In this document: piece by piece, positions 44,510 to 53,265 of the stretch
How positions within the stretch are numbered: the first letter of the stretch is position 1
Layout of the letters: each line of letters starts with the position of its first letter
Assembly: GCF_017908035.1 (NCBI RefSeq)
Contig: NZ_JAEQMU010000005.1
Coordinates: forward strand, 124,001 to 188,000
Source of the DNA: Sphingobacterium tabacisoli
GTDB lineage: Bacteria > Bacteroidota > Bacteroidia > Sphingobacteriales > Sphingobacteriaceae
Reading direction: 5' to 3'
Length of the DNA: 64,000 nt
Notes under the pieces: model-generated
Databases searched by the model: none
The model's input: only the letters and a program-made list of their open reading frames with translations
Told to the model about the DNA's origin: nothing
Program-made: the position numbers and the translations under genes

Positions 44510-45121
44510 ATGAAAATAATAGCAGTAGGCCGTAACTATATTGATCACGCCAAAGAATTAGACAATCCTGTACCCGATCAACCTGTTATCTTTTTAAAAC
44601 CTGATACCGCGGTACTCAAAGACAACAAAGACTTTTATATCCCTGATTTTTCAAAAGATATTCACTATGAGTGTGAACTTGTCGTTCGTATATGTAATGA
44701 AGGCAAACACGTTTCTAAAAAATTTGCTCATAAATACTATGATGCTATTGGTCTTGGTATTGACTTTACGGCACGTGACTTACAAACACAACTCAAATCA
44801 AAAGGCCTACCTTGGGAACTTGCAAAATCCTTTGACCATTCGGCTGTAGTAAGTCCACTTATACCAAAAGAGGAATTTGAGGACCTGAGTGCCATTAAAT
44901 TTTCCTTAACGAAAAATGGTGAAGTGGTACAGTCCGGGAATACCGCTGACATGATTTTCGATATCGACACCTTGATAACATTTGTATCGGGATACATTAC
45001 ATTACGGAAAGGCGATTTAATATACACAGGAACCCCTGCTGGCGTTGGGCCAGTAATCATTGGAGACAAACTAGAAGGATTTATAGAAAACAGACCGATG
45101 TTCTCTACACATATCAAATAA
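44510..45121 (+). CDS. Fumarylacetoacetate hydrolase (FAH)-family protein
   Basis: A 203-residue protein of the FAH domain family. Metal ligands fit as Glu54 and Glu56 (HYECEL) and Asp85 (GLGIDFTARD), and the C terminus has GDLIYTGTPAGVGP. Small single-domain members act as acylpyruvases or oxaloacetate decarboxylases or in aromatic degradation. It is cytoplasmic. It is followed after 5 bases by the M23 peptidase gene. The precise substrate is not determinable. Confidence 0.88.
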   Translation: MKIIAVGRNYIDHAKELDNPVPDQPVIFLKPDTAVLKDNKDFYIPDFSKDIHYECELVVRICNEGKHVSKKFAHKYYDAIGLGIDFTARDLQTQLKSKGLPWELAKSFDHSAVVSPLIPKEEFEDLSAIKFSLTKNGEVVQSGNTADMIFDIDTLITFVSGYITLRKGDLIYTGTPAGVGPVIIGDKLEGFIENRPMFSTHIK

Positions 45122-45126
45122 ATAGC

Positions 45127-46851
45127 ATGAGAAAAATACCGTATCTGATTCTACTCCTGCTTTTGCAGACAAGCCTATCTATTGCCCAGAATAAGGGTCT
45201 CATTACATCTCGTAACTATCCGCAAGGCTATTTTCGAAACCCGCTGAACATCGCAATGGATGCCTCAGGTACATTCGGAGAATTGCGTTCGACACACTTT
45301 CATGCCGGAGATGACTACCGCACGCAACAAAGGACAGGACTGCCATTGCATGCCGCAGCTGAGGGGTATGTATCCCGTGTACGTGTGCAGATAGGTGGAG
45401 GCGGAAACTCGGTGTATATCGACCACCCTAATGGCTATACATCGGTATACCTACATATGGAGGACTTCAACGAAGTACTGACAAATATTGTACGAGCAGA
45501 ACAATATAAACAACAACGCTTTGATGTAGATATAACCTTAAATAGAAATCAAGTTGTCATGAGCAAAGGCCTATTGATTGGTCGTGCTGGCAATTCTGGA
45601 GGATCTGGAGGTCCACACCTACATTTTGAGATAAGGGATACCAAGAGCCAGAATCCTTTAAATCCCCAATTGTTCGGTTTAAAATTTGTCGACAACTTCA
45701 AGCCTACGATTAATAGTATCATGCTTTATGACTTGAATAACCCCTTATTCAATGAAAATACACCACGAAAGTCTCTAGCGGTGAAGGCTGTGCGAGCTGG
45801 AGAATATACCCTGACTCAAAGCACCCCATTATTGGTCGATGGGCAATTTGGTCTCGGAATCAGTGCTGTCGATAGACATAGGGCTGGTGGTTTTCAAAAT
45901 GGAGTTTATTCTATTGAGTTGCTGATTGACGGAAAAGCTGTATCAACGGTGGTGTTTGAAGAATTGGATTTTAATAGCTCCCGGGGCATACATTCTTATA
46001 TTGATTATCCTTACTGGAAAAAAACAAAGGTAAAGATCCAAAAAAGCTTTAAGGATCCTGGGAACCCTATAGAAATCTTCAAAACACTTCCCGAGAAGAG
46101 AGGATTCGAACTTCAAGAAAAAAAGGTTTATGATGCAAAGTATGTTGTCAAAGATATCGCTGGAAATAGTAGTGAACTGAATTTTAAAATTGAAAGTACA
46201 GGAAGTACAAAAAGAGCTCCTTACAAAGCTACGGGGACACAGTTCTTTAAATATGATAAAGTGAATTCCTTTGAGCGTAATGATGTAAAAGTCAATATCC
46301 CCGTAAAGGTACTCTATGATGACTTAGATTTTGAATACGGTACAGCGCCAACACCAGCCAATGGATATTCTATTGTACACAAGATTCATAATAATCTTAT
46401 TCCTGTATTCCAATCTTACAATCTGGCCATAAAACCAACCACCCTACCTACACACCTACAAAGTAAAGCCTTAATAGCATCGTTAGAAAACGGGGCTGAG
46501 GGCGGAAGTTTTGAAAACGGTTGGGTATCGGTCAATACCCGTAATTTTGGGAACTTCTACGTCGTTGTAGACACAATCGCTCCCGTAATTACGCCTCGGA
46601 ATCTGACTTCAGGAAAGAATGTTGCTGCACAACGAAAGATTGACTTTACCATAACAGACAATCTCTCCGGAATACAGTCGTTTAATGGTTACATCGATGG
46701 CAAATGGGTATTGATGGAGTACGACTCTAAGAATAGACATCTATGGCACACATTTGATCCTTCCCTAACAAAAGGGACACATAGCTTCAAACTCGTTGTT
46801 CGGGATTGGAAAGACAATGAAAAGGTTTACGAGGCTAGTTTTATTAAATAA
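45127..46851 (+). CDS. M23-family metallopeptidase, exported
   Basis: A 574-residue protein with a signal peptide (residues 1-20, cleavage near SIAQ) and a LytM-type zinc domain near the N terminus. Zinc ligands fit as His59 and Asp63 (FHAGDD) and His166 (HLHFE); His164 is catalytic. The C-terminal 400 residues are beta-rich, with Ig-like segments. M23 enzymes cut peptidoglycan cross-links, so a role in cell-wall remodelling is likely. It is tightly linked to the FAH gene and 41 bases before the peroxiredoxin gene. Confidence 0.9.
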   Translation: MRKIPYLILLLLLQTSLSIAQNKGLITSRNYPQGYFRNPLNIAMDASGTFGELRSTHFHAGDDYRTQQRTGLPLHAAAEGYVSRVRVQIGGGGNSVYIDHPNGYTSVYLHMEDFNEVLTNIVRAEQYKQQRFDVDITLNRNQVVMSKGLLIGRAGNSGGSGGPHLHFEIRDTKSQNPLNPQLFGLKFVDNFKPTINSIMLYDLNNPLFNENTPRKSLAVKAVRAGEYTLTQSTPLLVDGQFGLGISAVDRHRAGGFQNGVYSIELLIDGKAVSTVVFEELDFNSSRGIHSYIDYPYWKKTKVKIQKSFKDPGNPIEIFKTLPEKRGFELQEKKVYDAKYVVKDIAGNSSELNFKIESTGSTKRAPYKATGTQFFKYDKVNSFERNDVKVNIPVKVLYDDLDFEYGTAPTPANGYSIVHKIHNNLIPVFQSYNLAIKPTTLPTHLQSKALIASLENGAEGGSFENGWVSVNTRNFGNFYVVVDTIAPVITPRNLTSGKNVAAQRKIDFTITDNLSGIQSFNGYIDGKWVLMEYDSKNRHLWHTFDPSLTKGTHSFKLVVRDWKDNEKVYEASFIK

Positions 46852-46892
46852 GATTTCATAATTTAGGTGGTTAGCCTATTAATTTATACGAC

Positions 46893-47351
46893 ATGTCAGA
46901 ATTGAAAATTGGAGATCAAGCTCCTGCGATTCACGCGAAGAATCAAAGTGGGGAAATGATAAACCTGTCCGACTACAGTGGAAAAAAGGTCATCTTATAT
47001 TTTTACCCGAAAGACAATACACCCGGCTGTACCACTGAAGCCTGCAACTTTCGAGACAACTATCAATCCCTCTTAGGAAAAGGGTTCGAAATATTGGGAG
47101 TAAGTATCGATAGTGAACAGTCCCACCAAAAGTTCATTAGTAAATTTGAACTTCCTTTCAATTTGCTGGCCGATGAAGATCAGAAAATTGTCAATGATTA
47201 TGGAGTTTGGGTAGAGAAGAACATGTATGGTAAAAAGTACATGGGAACAGCTCGAACCACCTTCGTTATCGACGAAAAAGGAAAAATAGAACATATCATC
47301 AAGAAAGTGGATAACAAGAATGCTTCTCAGCAGATTCTTGATTTATATTAG
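46893..47351 (+). CDS. bcp: Peroxiredoxin of the BCP/PrxQ type
   Basis: A 152-residue thiol peroxidase. The peroxidatic Cys46 lies in NTPGCTTEAC and the resolving cysteine is probably Cys51, five residues later, as in BCP proteins. It reduces hydrogen and organic peroxides using thioredoxin in the cytoplasm. The next gene, glyS, starts 26 bases after its stop, across a promoter-like box. Confidence 0.94.
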   Translation: MSELKIGDQAPAIHAKNQSGEMINLSDYSGKKVILYFYPKDNTPGCTTEACNFRDNYQSLLGKGFEILGVSIDSEQSHQKFISKFELPFNLLADEDQKIVNDYGVWVEKNMYGKKYMGTARTTFVIDEKGKIEHIIKKVDNKNASQQILDLY

Positions 47352-47363
47352 TTTAATCTTTTA

Positions 47364-47371
47364 TATATTTG
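47364..47371 (+). promoter_or_regulatory. Candidate -7 promoter box of glyS
   Basis: TATATTTG matches the Bacteroidota -7 consensus TAnnTTTG and ends 6 bases before the glyS ATG. The nearest TTG upstream is 23 bases away, longer than the usual 19-20, so the -33 element is weak. If real, the transcript would be nearly leaderless. Confidence 0.45.
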
Positions 47372-47377
47372 CGCCTT

Positions 47378-48847
47378 ATGAGTAAGCAAACAGACGATTT
47401 ATTTAAAAATATAGTATCACATGCCAAAGAATACGGTTTCGTATTCCAGTCGAGTGAGATCTATGATGGCCTTAGTGCGGTGTATGATTATGGTCAGCTA
47501 GGTTCTGAGTTAAAGAACAACTTAAAGACCTATTGGTGGAAATCCATGGTGCAATTAAATGAGAATATAGTAGGTATAGACTCTGCTATATTTATGCACC
47601 CTACAATATGGAAAGCATCTGGACACGTCGATGGATTTAACGATCCGATGATTGATAATAAAGACTCCAAAAAACGCTACCGCGCAGATCAGCTTATCGA
47701 AGACAAAATCGATCGTTATGAAAAAGATGGAAAATCAGATAAAGCGGCACAGCTCCAGAAAGATCTTGATGACGCACTGAACAACGATGATCTAGCGCGT
47801 TTGAAAACTATAATTGAAGAGCATAATATCGTCTGTCCTATCTCTGGAACTAAAAACTGGACTGATGTCAGACAATTTAACCTTATGTTTGCTACCCAAA
47901 TGGGAGCTATGGCAGATGGCGCTGAACAAGTTTATCTACGTCCTGAGACCGCACAGGGTATCTTTGTAAACTTTCTAAATGTCCAAAAAACAGGCAGAAT
48001 GAAAGTTCCTTTTGGTATCGCGCAAATTGGTAAAGCTTTCCGTAATGAAGTTATTGCCCGTCAATTTATCATGCGTATGCGTGAGTTTGAACAGATGGAG
48101 CTACAATTTTTCGTACGTCCTGGTACAGAACTGGAATGGTATGAAAAATGGAAAGAGACACGCTTAAAGTGGCATTTGGCCTTAGGTTCAGATCCTGCCA
48201 AATACCGTTACCACGATCACGTTAAATTAGCGCACTATGCTAACGCGGCAGTTGATATCGAGTATGATTTCCCTTTTGGCTTTAAAGAAGTAGAAGGAAT
48301 ACACTCCCGTACAGATTTCGATCTAAAACAGCACCAGGAGTTCTCCAAGAAGAAGATGCAATATTTCGACCCAGAGATAAATCAAAACTACATCCCTTAT
48401 GTTGTAGAAACATCTGTAGGATTAGATCGTTTATTCCTAACGGTATTCGCTAATTCACTGGTACATGAAGATCTATCTACGGAAGAGAAACAAGACTCTA
48501 GAGTGGTATTAAAATTCCACCCCGCGATAGCACCGGTAAAAGCAGCTATCTTTCCGTTGACTAAAAAAGACGGTCTTCCAGAAAAAGCCAGAGAAATCAT
48601 GAACAAATTGAAGTTAGACTTCAATATGCAGTATGATGAAAAAGATGCCATTGGTAAACGCTACCGTCGCCAAGATGCAATAGGAACACCTTATTGTATT
48701 ACCGTGGATCATCAAACGCTAGAAGACAATACGGTCACAATCCGTCACCGTGACAGCATGGAGCAGGAACGTGTCGCTATCGACCAACTAAGAACTATAA
48801 TCGGAGACTTAGTGAGCTGGAATAACCTGTTAGATCAGTTATCATAG
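47378..48847 (+). CDS. glyS: Glycyl-tRNA synthetase, alpha2 type
   Basis: From the ATG at 47378 the enzyme has 489 residues. It is a class II synthetase charging tRNA-Gly. Motif 2 is seen around GIAQIGKAFRNEVIARQFIMRMREFEQME and motif 3 in VVETSVGLDRLFL. The C-terminal part is the anticodon-binding domain (FHPAIAPVKAAIFPL). A TTG three codons upstream is rejected because it overlaps the promoter-like box. It is a single chain, unlike the alpha2beta2 enzyme of many bacteria. Confidence 0.95.
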   Translation: MSKQTDDLFKNIVSHAKEYGFVFQSSEIYDGLSAVYDYGQLGSELKNNLKTYWWKSMVQLNENIVGIDSAIFMHPTIWKASGHVDGFNDPMIDNKDSKKRYRADQLIEDKIDRYEKDGKSDKAAQLQKDLDDALNNDDLARLKTIIEEHNIVCPISGTKNWTDVRQFNLMFATQMGAMADGAEQVYLRPETAQGIFVNFLNVQKTGRMKVPFGIAQIGKAFRNEVIARQFIMRMREFEQMELQFFVRPGTELEWYEKWKETRLKWHLALGSDPAKYRYHDHVKLAHYANAAVDIEYDFPFGFKEVEGIHSRTDFDLKQHQEFSKKKMQYFDPEINQNYIPYVVETSVGLDRLFLTVFANSLVHEDLSTEEKQDSRVVLKFHPAIAPVKAAIFPLTKKDGLPEKAREIMNKLKLDFNMQYDEKDAIGKRYRRQDAIGTPYCITVDHQTLEDNTVTIRHRDSMEQERVAIDQLRTIIGDLVSWNNLLDQLS

Positions 48848-48883
48848 ATTCTAAAATTTAGCCCTTTCTGGGGATCCTTATAG

Positions 48884-48915
48884 AGCACGCACTATATCTA
48901 GTGCGTGCTTTTTTT
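48884..48915 (+). terminator. Intrinsic terminator of glyS
   Basis: AGCACGCACTA and TAGTGCGTGCT form a perfect 11-base-pair stem with a 4-base loop, followed by seven T. Confidence 0.95.
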
Positions 48916-49106
48916 GACCCAACCTACTTGTTGTGAGCAACATATTCCACCTGCCCCACACAAGACCAACCTTTCTAAAGCTACTTTCTTTTCTCAAAGC
49001 AGAAAAACAAGCTTTCTTGGGAGAATAGAACCATTAAGAATAGCCAGATTATTTGCAAATGTCAATGCTAAACAGTATATTCTTAGTTCATCATTTAAAG
49101 GGAAAG

Positions 49107-49115
49107 AAAGGAGGT
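49107..49115 (+). promoter_or_regulatory. Perfect Shine-Dalgarno of rpsU
   Basis: AAAGGAGGT is fully complementary to the usual 16S rRNA tail and ends 10 bases before the rpsU ATG. Hardly any other gene in the window has such a site. In Bacteroidota the 16S tail is normally shielded by bS21 and neighbours, so this site fits bS21 autoregulation. Confidence 0.85.
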
Positions 49116-49125
49116 ATAATCGTAA

Positions 49126-49317
49126 ATGATCATTGTTAACGTCAAAGAAGGCGAATCTTTAGACCGCGCACTTAAGCGCTTTAAGAAAAAGTTCAGTAAT
49201 ACAGGTGTGTTAAAGGAACTACGTGCCCGCCAGGCTTATGAAAAAAAATCTGTAGCTAAGCGGACACAACGAAAAAAAGCTATATATAAACAATCTCTTA
49301 ATCAAGAGAATATGTAA
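49126..49317 (+). CDS. rpsU: 30S ribosomal protein bS21
   Basis: A 63-residue basic protein beginning MIIVNVKEGESLDRALKRF, typical of bS21. It binds the small subunit near the 3' tail of 16S rRNA. It has its own strong Shine-Dalgarno and its own terminator and stands alone between glyS and the convergent arginine operon. About 210 bases between the glyS terminator and rpsU hold its promoter; no exact consensus box was found there. Confidence 0.96.
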   Translation: MIIVNVKEGESLDRALKRFKKKFSNTGVLKELRARQAYEKKSVAKRTQRKKAIYKQSLNQENM

Positions 49318-49327
49318 AGCTATAAAA

Positions 49328-49360
49328 AACAACAGCGAGTCATAGGCTCGCTGTTGTTCT
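49328..49360. terminator. Terminator between rpsU and argE
   Basis: Arms 49328-49339 and 49347-49358 form a perfect 12-base-pair stem (AACAACAGCGAG) with a 7-base loop, A-rich on one side and T-containing on the other. It lies between convergent genes. Confidence 0.85.
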
Positions 49361-49380
49361 TATAATATAATCGAGGAAGG

Positions 49381-50454
49381 CTAAAGAATAACCTCTTTCA
49401 ACAACTGTATATAAAAATCGATTCCAGCAGCAATTTCAGCTTCATATATAAACTCGTCGGCGGCATGAGATCGCGCCGAATCTCCTGGTCCAACTTTCAA
49501 GGAGGGAATCGGCAACAATGCCTGATCGCTCATAGTCGGGCTACCATATATTTTCTTTCCAAACTTCAACCCTGCTTTAACGATAGGATGGTCCACAGCT
49601 ATAGTCGACGGGTTTAAACGCGTGGATCTTGCTGTCACTTCCGATTTAATGTTCTCACGAATAATAGCTAAAACTTCCTCATTCTGATAAACATCGGTAG
49701 TCCGCACATCTACAACGTATCTACATGTTGCAGGCACAACATTATGCTGCGTACCCGCGTCGATCATTGTCACAGACATTTTAACAGGCCCCAAGAATTG
49801 AGACTGCTTCGAAAACTGGTATGTTCTAAACCAATTGATATCCTCAACTGCTTTATAAATAGCGTTGATTCCCTCTTCACGTGCCGCATGCCCTGATTCT
49901 CCATGTGCTACACAATCCAAGACCATCAGTCCTTTCTCGGCAATCGCTAAATCCAGCAAAGTAGGTTCACCAACAATTGCAAAATCGCAGGGGACAATAT
50001 GTCTATAGGCCTCCTCAATCCCATTTTTACCAGAAATCTCTTCCTCTGCTGAAGCAATTAGGCATAGATTGTATCTTAAATTTTCGACATCATAAAAATG
50101 AATAAATGTAGCTATCAAAGAAACTAAGCACCCACCAGCATCATTACTACCTAATCCATATAGTTTTCCTCCCTCACGGAGTGGTGAAAATGGATCTTTG
50201 GTGTAACCAGGATTTGGCTTGACCGTATCATGATGGGAGTTTAGTAAAATAGTCGGCTTATCTTTATCGAAAAATTTATTGTAAGCAATCACATTATTCC
50301 CGATACGCTCAATAATGGATACCCCTCGAGCATCTAGAAAGCTGGCTAATAGCGTAGCCGTATCTTCTTCCTCTTTACTAAAAGAAGGAATAGATATCAT
50401 TTTCGACAGCAGTTCAATACTGTCGTCAATCAATAACATCAACCCGCTATTCAT
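49381..50454 (-). CDS. argE: ArgE-type M20 deacylase (N-acyl-ornithine/citrulline deacetylase)
   Basis: From the ATG at 50454 the enzyme has 357 residues. The M20 dinuclear zinc motif fits: the His in NSHHDTV (74-75), Asp105 (GSNDAGG), Glu138 in SAEEEISG and Glu163 (VGEPT). It removes the acyl group in arginine synthesis, probably from acyl-citrulline or acyl-ornithine. The start overlaps the proC stop region by 8 bases, implying coupled translation; a GTG 12 bases upstream and an ATG 15 bases downstream are alternatives. It is the last gene of the arg operon. Confidence 0.88.
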   Translation of the reverse strand: MNSGLMLLIDDSIELLSKMISIPSFSKEEEDTATLLASFLDARGVSIIERIGNNVIAYNKFFDKDKPTILLNSHHDTVKPNPGYTKDPFSPLREGGKLYGLGSNDAGGCLVSLIATFIHFYDVENLRYNLCLIASAEEEISGKNGIEEAYRHIVPCDFAIVGEPTLLDLAIAEKGLMVLDCVAHGESGHAAREEGINAIYKAVEDINWFRTYQFSKQSQFLGPVKMSVTMIDAGTQHNVVPATCRYVVDVRTTDVYQNEEVLAIIRENIKSEVTARSTRLNPSTIAVDHPIVKAGLKFGKKIYGSPTMSDQALLPIPSLKVGPGDSARSHAADEFIYEAEIAAGIDFYIQLLKEVIL

Positions 50455-51247
50455 TATACAGACCACCTGCCTTTAGAGCCGAAAGCTTGATTCCTTTTAT
50501 AAATGCTGAACTGAAGCCATTGTGCTCCATTTCATTCAATCCTGCAATAGTACAGCCTTTCGGAGAAGTCACCTTATCAATCTCACTCTCCGGATGATTA
50601 TTTGTCTGTAACAACAAATCTGCTGCTCCTTTGGCCGTTTGAACAGCCATTTTTAGGGCATCATGTGCGTGAAAGCCAATCTCAACACCTCCTTGAGAAG
50701 CAGCCCTTATAGCTCTTAAGAAAAAGGCTATTCCACAAGCGCATAATGCGGTAGCAGATGTCATCAGGTCTTCATTAATCACTACAACCGAGCCTACAGA
50801 CTCAAAAATACGCTCTACCTTAGCAATAGCATCGCTTGGGGCATTATCTGTAGCAATACAAGTCATGGACTGCCCTATCGCAATCGCCGTATTTGGCATG
50901 GCACGCACCACAGTACAATCCTCCCCCAATATTGCTTTAACATCCTGACAGGAAACACCCGACGCTACTGAAACAACAAGTTGACCTTTGCTAAGGCTAC
51001 CAGCGATCTCCTCCATCACTTTTTTTATCTGTTGTGGGAGTACTGATAATACGATTATATCTGCATCTTGAATAGCTTCCTTATTATTGCTACTTGTTCC
51101 AAAACCAAGAGACTTTTCCTCCTCTAAAGCGGCAATAGAACGTCTTGTTAATACAATTTCCTCTGGGCGGTAGTACCCAGTGCTTACCAATCCCTTTGCA
51201 AGGGAAAAACCAATATTACCAGAACCAATTATAGTGAGCTTATTCAT
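50447..51247 (-). CDS. proC: Pyrroline-5-carboxylate reductase
   Basis: A 266-residue Rossmann enzyme (TIIGSGNIGFSLAKGL at the N terminus) making proline with NAD(P)H. AMPNTAIAIGQSMTC and the C-terminal VTSPKGCTIAGLNEME are conserved ProC segments. It sits inside the arginine operon between argB and argE, linking the two glutamate-derived pathways. A 172-base gap with inverted repeats separates it from argB. Confidence 0.94.
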   Translation of the reverse strand: MNKLTIIGSGNIGFSLAKGLVSTGYYRPEEIVLTRRSIAALEEEKSLGFGTSSNNKEAIQDADIIVLSVLPQQIKKVMEEIAGSLSKGQLVVSVASGVSCQDVKAILGEDCTVVRAMPNTAIAIGQSMTCIATDNAPSDAIAKVERIFESVGSVVVINEDLMTSATALCACGIAFFLRAIRAASQGGVEIGFHAHDALKMAVQTAKGAADLLLQTNNHPESEIDKVTSPKGCTIAGLNEMEHNGFSSAFIKGIKLSALKAGGLYNE

Positions 51248-51352
51248 ATGTAAATAATTATCTTCGATGAGCTCGCAAGCTCGGTTTGTATTTCAGTTAC
51301 CATTAACTTGTGCCGATTGTCTTCGACTAACTCCTTGCGTCGCTTTATCGGA

Positions 51353-51399
51353 ATGGAATATCCAGATTATCCCAAATGGTACGCTCGTGGATATTCCAT
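51353..51399. repeat. 12-base perfect inverted repeat between argB and proC
   Basis: ATGGAATATCCA (51353-51364) and TGGATATTCCAT (51388-51399) are exact reverse complements around 23 bases. Further left, 51262-51287 and 51319-51344 look like diverged direct copies (both start TCTTCGA). The gap resembles a degenerate small repeat element. Confidence 0.6.
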
Positions 51400-51419
51400 A
51401 CTAAATGAGACTAGACTGC

Positions 51420-52217
51420 CTATTTTATAACCAGCCGCGTACCAAATTTTTGTTGTTGAAATAAATGTAAATTAGTGGCATTGCCAATATACACGGATTT
51501 TACACCTTTATTAATAGCTTCAAAAGCATTCTGTAGCTTCGGAATCATCCCATCACTGATAACGCCTTGTTCCTTATAACCCTCAAATTGCTTGGCTGTA
51601 ATTGTCTCAATAACCGAATTGTCGTCCATAACATCGGTCAACACACCATTTTTCTCAAAACAGTATATTAATGAGGTATCGTACAATCCTGACAAAGAAG
51701 TGGATAATGCTGAGGCTATCGTATCTGCATTGGTATTTAACAACTGTCCGTTTCCGTTATGAGTAATCGCAGAAAAAACCGGAGTAAATCCAGCCTCCAA
51801 AAATTTCTTTATCGCTGGTACATTTACCGAATCGACCAAGATATCACCCACAAAACCGTAATCAATTTCGCGAACAGGGCGTTTTACTGATTTAATTACA
51901 TTTCCATCAGCCCCACTAAGGCCTATCGCATCGCACTGATACTTTTGCAGACTGGCTACGATCCTTTTATTCGTCAACCCAGCATACACCATAGTAACAA
52001 CGTCCAGCATCTCCTTATCAGTAACCCTTCTTCCTTCGACCAATTTAGCTTCGATCCCCAACCTAGAACCTAGGCGAGTAGCAATTTTTCCGCCACCATG
52101 TACCAAAATCTTTTTACCTGGTATAGCGGCAAATTTCTCTAAAAAAGCCTCTAACTGAATATTATCATCAATTACATTGCCCCCTATCTTAATAATATTC
52201 AATGTACTATTCGACAT
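51420..52217 (-). CDS. argB: N-acetylglutamate (or N-succinylglutamate) kinase
   Basis: A 265-residue amino-acid kinase: IIKIGGNVIDD and LVHGGGKIATRLGSRLG bind ATP and the substrate, and GMIPKLQNA is conserved near the C terminus. It phosphorylates N-acyl-glutamate in the second step of arginine synthesis. If the carbamoyltransferase next door uses succinyl-ornithine, this kinase should take N-succinylglutamate. It starts 46 bases after argF'. Confidence 0.94.
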   Translation of the reverse strand: MSNSTLNIIKIGGNVIDDNIQLEAFLEKFAAIPGKKILVHGGGKIATRLGSRLGIEAKLVEGRRVTDKEMLDVVTMVYAGLTNKRIVASLQKYQCDAIGLSGADGNVIKSVKRPVREIDYGFVGDILVDSVNVPAIKKFLEAGFTPVFSAITHNGNGQLLNTNADTIASALSTSLSGLYDTSLIYCFEKNGVLTDVMDDNSVIETITAKQFEGYKEQGVISDGMIPKLQNAFEAINKGVKSVYIGNATNLHLFQQQKFGTRLVIK

Positions 52218-52220
52218 AAT

Positions 52221-52247
52221 TTAATTTAAAAGTCAAAAATTAAAAAC
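52221..52247 (-). repeat. T-rich heptad tract upstream of argB
   Basis: On the minus strand, units such as TTTTTGA and CTTTTAA repeat at seven-base spacing up to a few bases before argB. The tract resembles the one before leuA (32507-32534), including the shared core TTTTGACTTTTAAATT. Confidence 0.55.
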
Positions 52248-52263
52248 AGCTGTCCGCGTTTGG

Positions 52264-53229
52264 TTATTTTTCCAAACTTTCCAACATCCGTTTCAAAACA
52301 ACTTGGGCGGCCCAGACCCGATTACTAGCCTCTTTAATCACTAAGGAATTTGGTCCATCCAATATTTCTGACGACAATTCCAAATCCCGACGAACGGGTA
52401 GACAGTGCATAACCTTTGCATCATTTGTCAATGACAGCTTCTGATTATTCATCATCCAGTCTTCGGAAACCGGGTACACCTCGCCATATTCCTTATAGGA
52501 AGACCAATTCTTGACGTATACAAAATCCGCTCCCGAAAGCGCTTCATTCAGATTATTTGTAATCGTGGCACCTTTGGTAAAGTCCTCGGCGAGCTCATAA
52601 CCAGCAGGATGTGCTACAGTAAATTCTACTAGGCCTTGTTCCTGTGCTTTGCTCATCCACTCGGCGAAGGAGTTAGGCACAGCTTGTGGCAATGCTTTGA
52701 CATGTGGCGCCCAAGCTAAAACAACCTTAGGTTTATCGACCTGCTTATGCTCCGTAATTGTTATAAGGTCTGTCAGACTCTGCAAGGGGTGCCTAGTAGC
52801 ACTCTCCAATGAAACTACAGGAACACCACAAAACTTGATAAACTTGTTGAACAGGTCTTCATTATAGTCTGCTTCTTTATCTTTCAAAGAAGGAAAACTA
52901 CGCAGTCCTAAAATATCGCAATATTCTCCCATTACAGCAGCTGCCTCGCGTATATGCTCTACAGTAGTGCCATTCATAACAACACCATCCTGGGTCTCTA
53001 AAGCCCATCCGTCCTTGTCCATATTCATCACCATCACATTCATACCTAGATTCATTGCTGCCTTCTGGGTACTAAGACGCGTACGGAGACTCGGATTCAA
53101 AAACACCAAGCCTAAGGTTTTATATTTACCTAACGATTCATTAGCATTAGGATTAGCCTTTAGTTGAAGTGCCTCTTCTACAACCTCTTCTAGGCTATCG
53201 ACGTCTTCAACGGAAAAAAACTTCTTCAT
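52264..53229 (-). CDS. argF': N-acyl-ornithine carbamoyltransferase (N-succinyl- or N-acetylornithine type)
   Basis: A 321-residue transcarbamylase. It matches the Bacteroidota N-succinylornithine/N-acetylornithine family rather than plain ornithine carbamoyltransferase: NPSLRTRLSTQKAAMNLG binds carbamoyl phosphate, ATRHPLQSLTDL follows, and MHCLPVRR is near the C terminus. At the position where Xanthomonas acetylornithine transcarbamylase has Glu92 and the Bacteroides fragilis succinylornithine enzyme has Pro90, this protein has Val90 (GTTVEHI). Loss of Glu there favours the succinyl substrate. Confidence 0.9.
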   Translation of the reverse strand: MKKFFSVEDVDSLEEVVEEALQLKANPNANESLGKYKTLGLVFLNPSLRTRLSTQKAAMNLGMNVMVMNMDKDGWALETQDGVVMNGTTVEHIREAAAVMGEYCDILGLRSFPSLKDKEADYNEDLFNKFIKFCGVPVVSLESATRHPLQSLTDLITITEHKQVDKPKVVLAWAPHVKALPQAVPNSFAEWMSKAQEQGLVEFTVAHPAGYELAEDFTKGATITNNLNEALSGADFVYVKNWSSYKEYGEVYPVSEDWMMNNQKLSLTNDAKVMHCLPVRRDLELSSEILDGPNSLVIKEASNRVWAAQVVLKRMLESLEK

Positions 53230-53265
53230 CTTCTAAAAATAATTATTATTACGAAAAGTCCCTAA

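Noticed and set aside
48905..49129. 74-codon plus-strand frame upstream of rpsU
   Set aside because: It starts inside the T run of the glyS terminator and ends across the rpsU start; composition is not protein-like.
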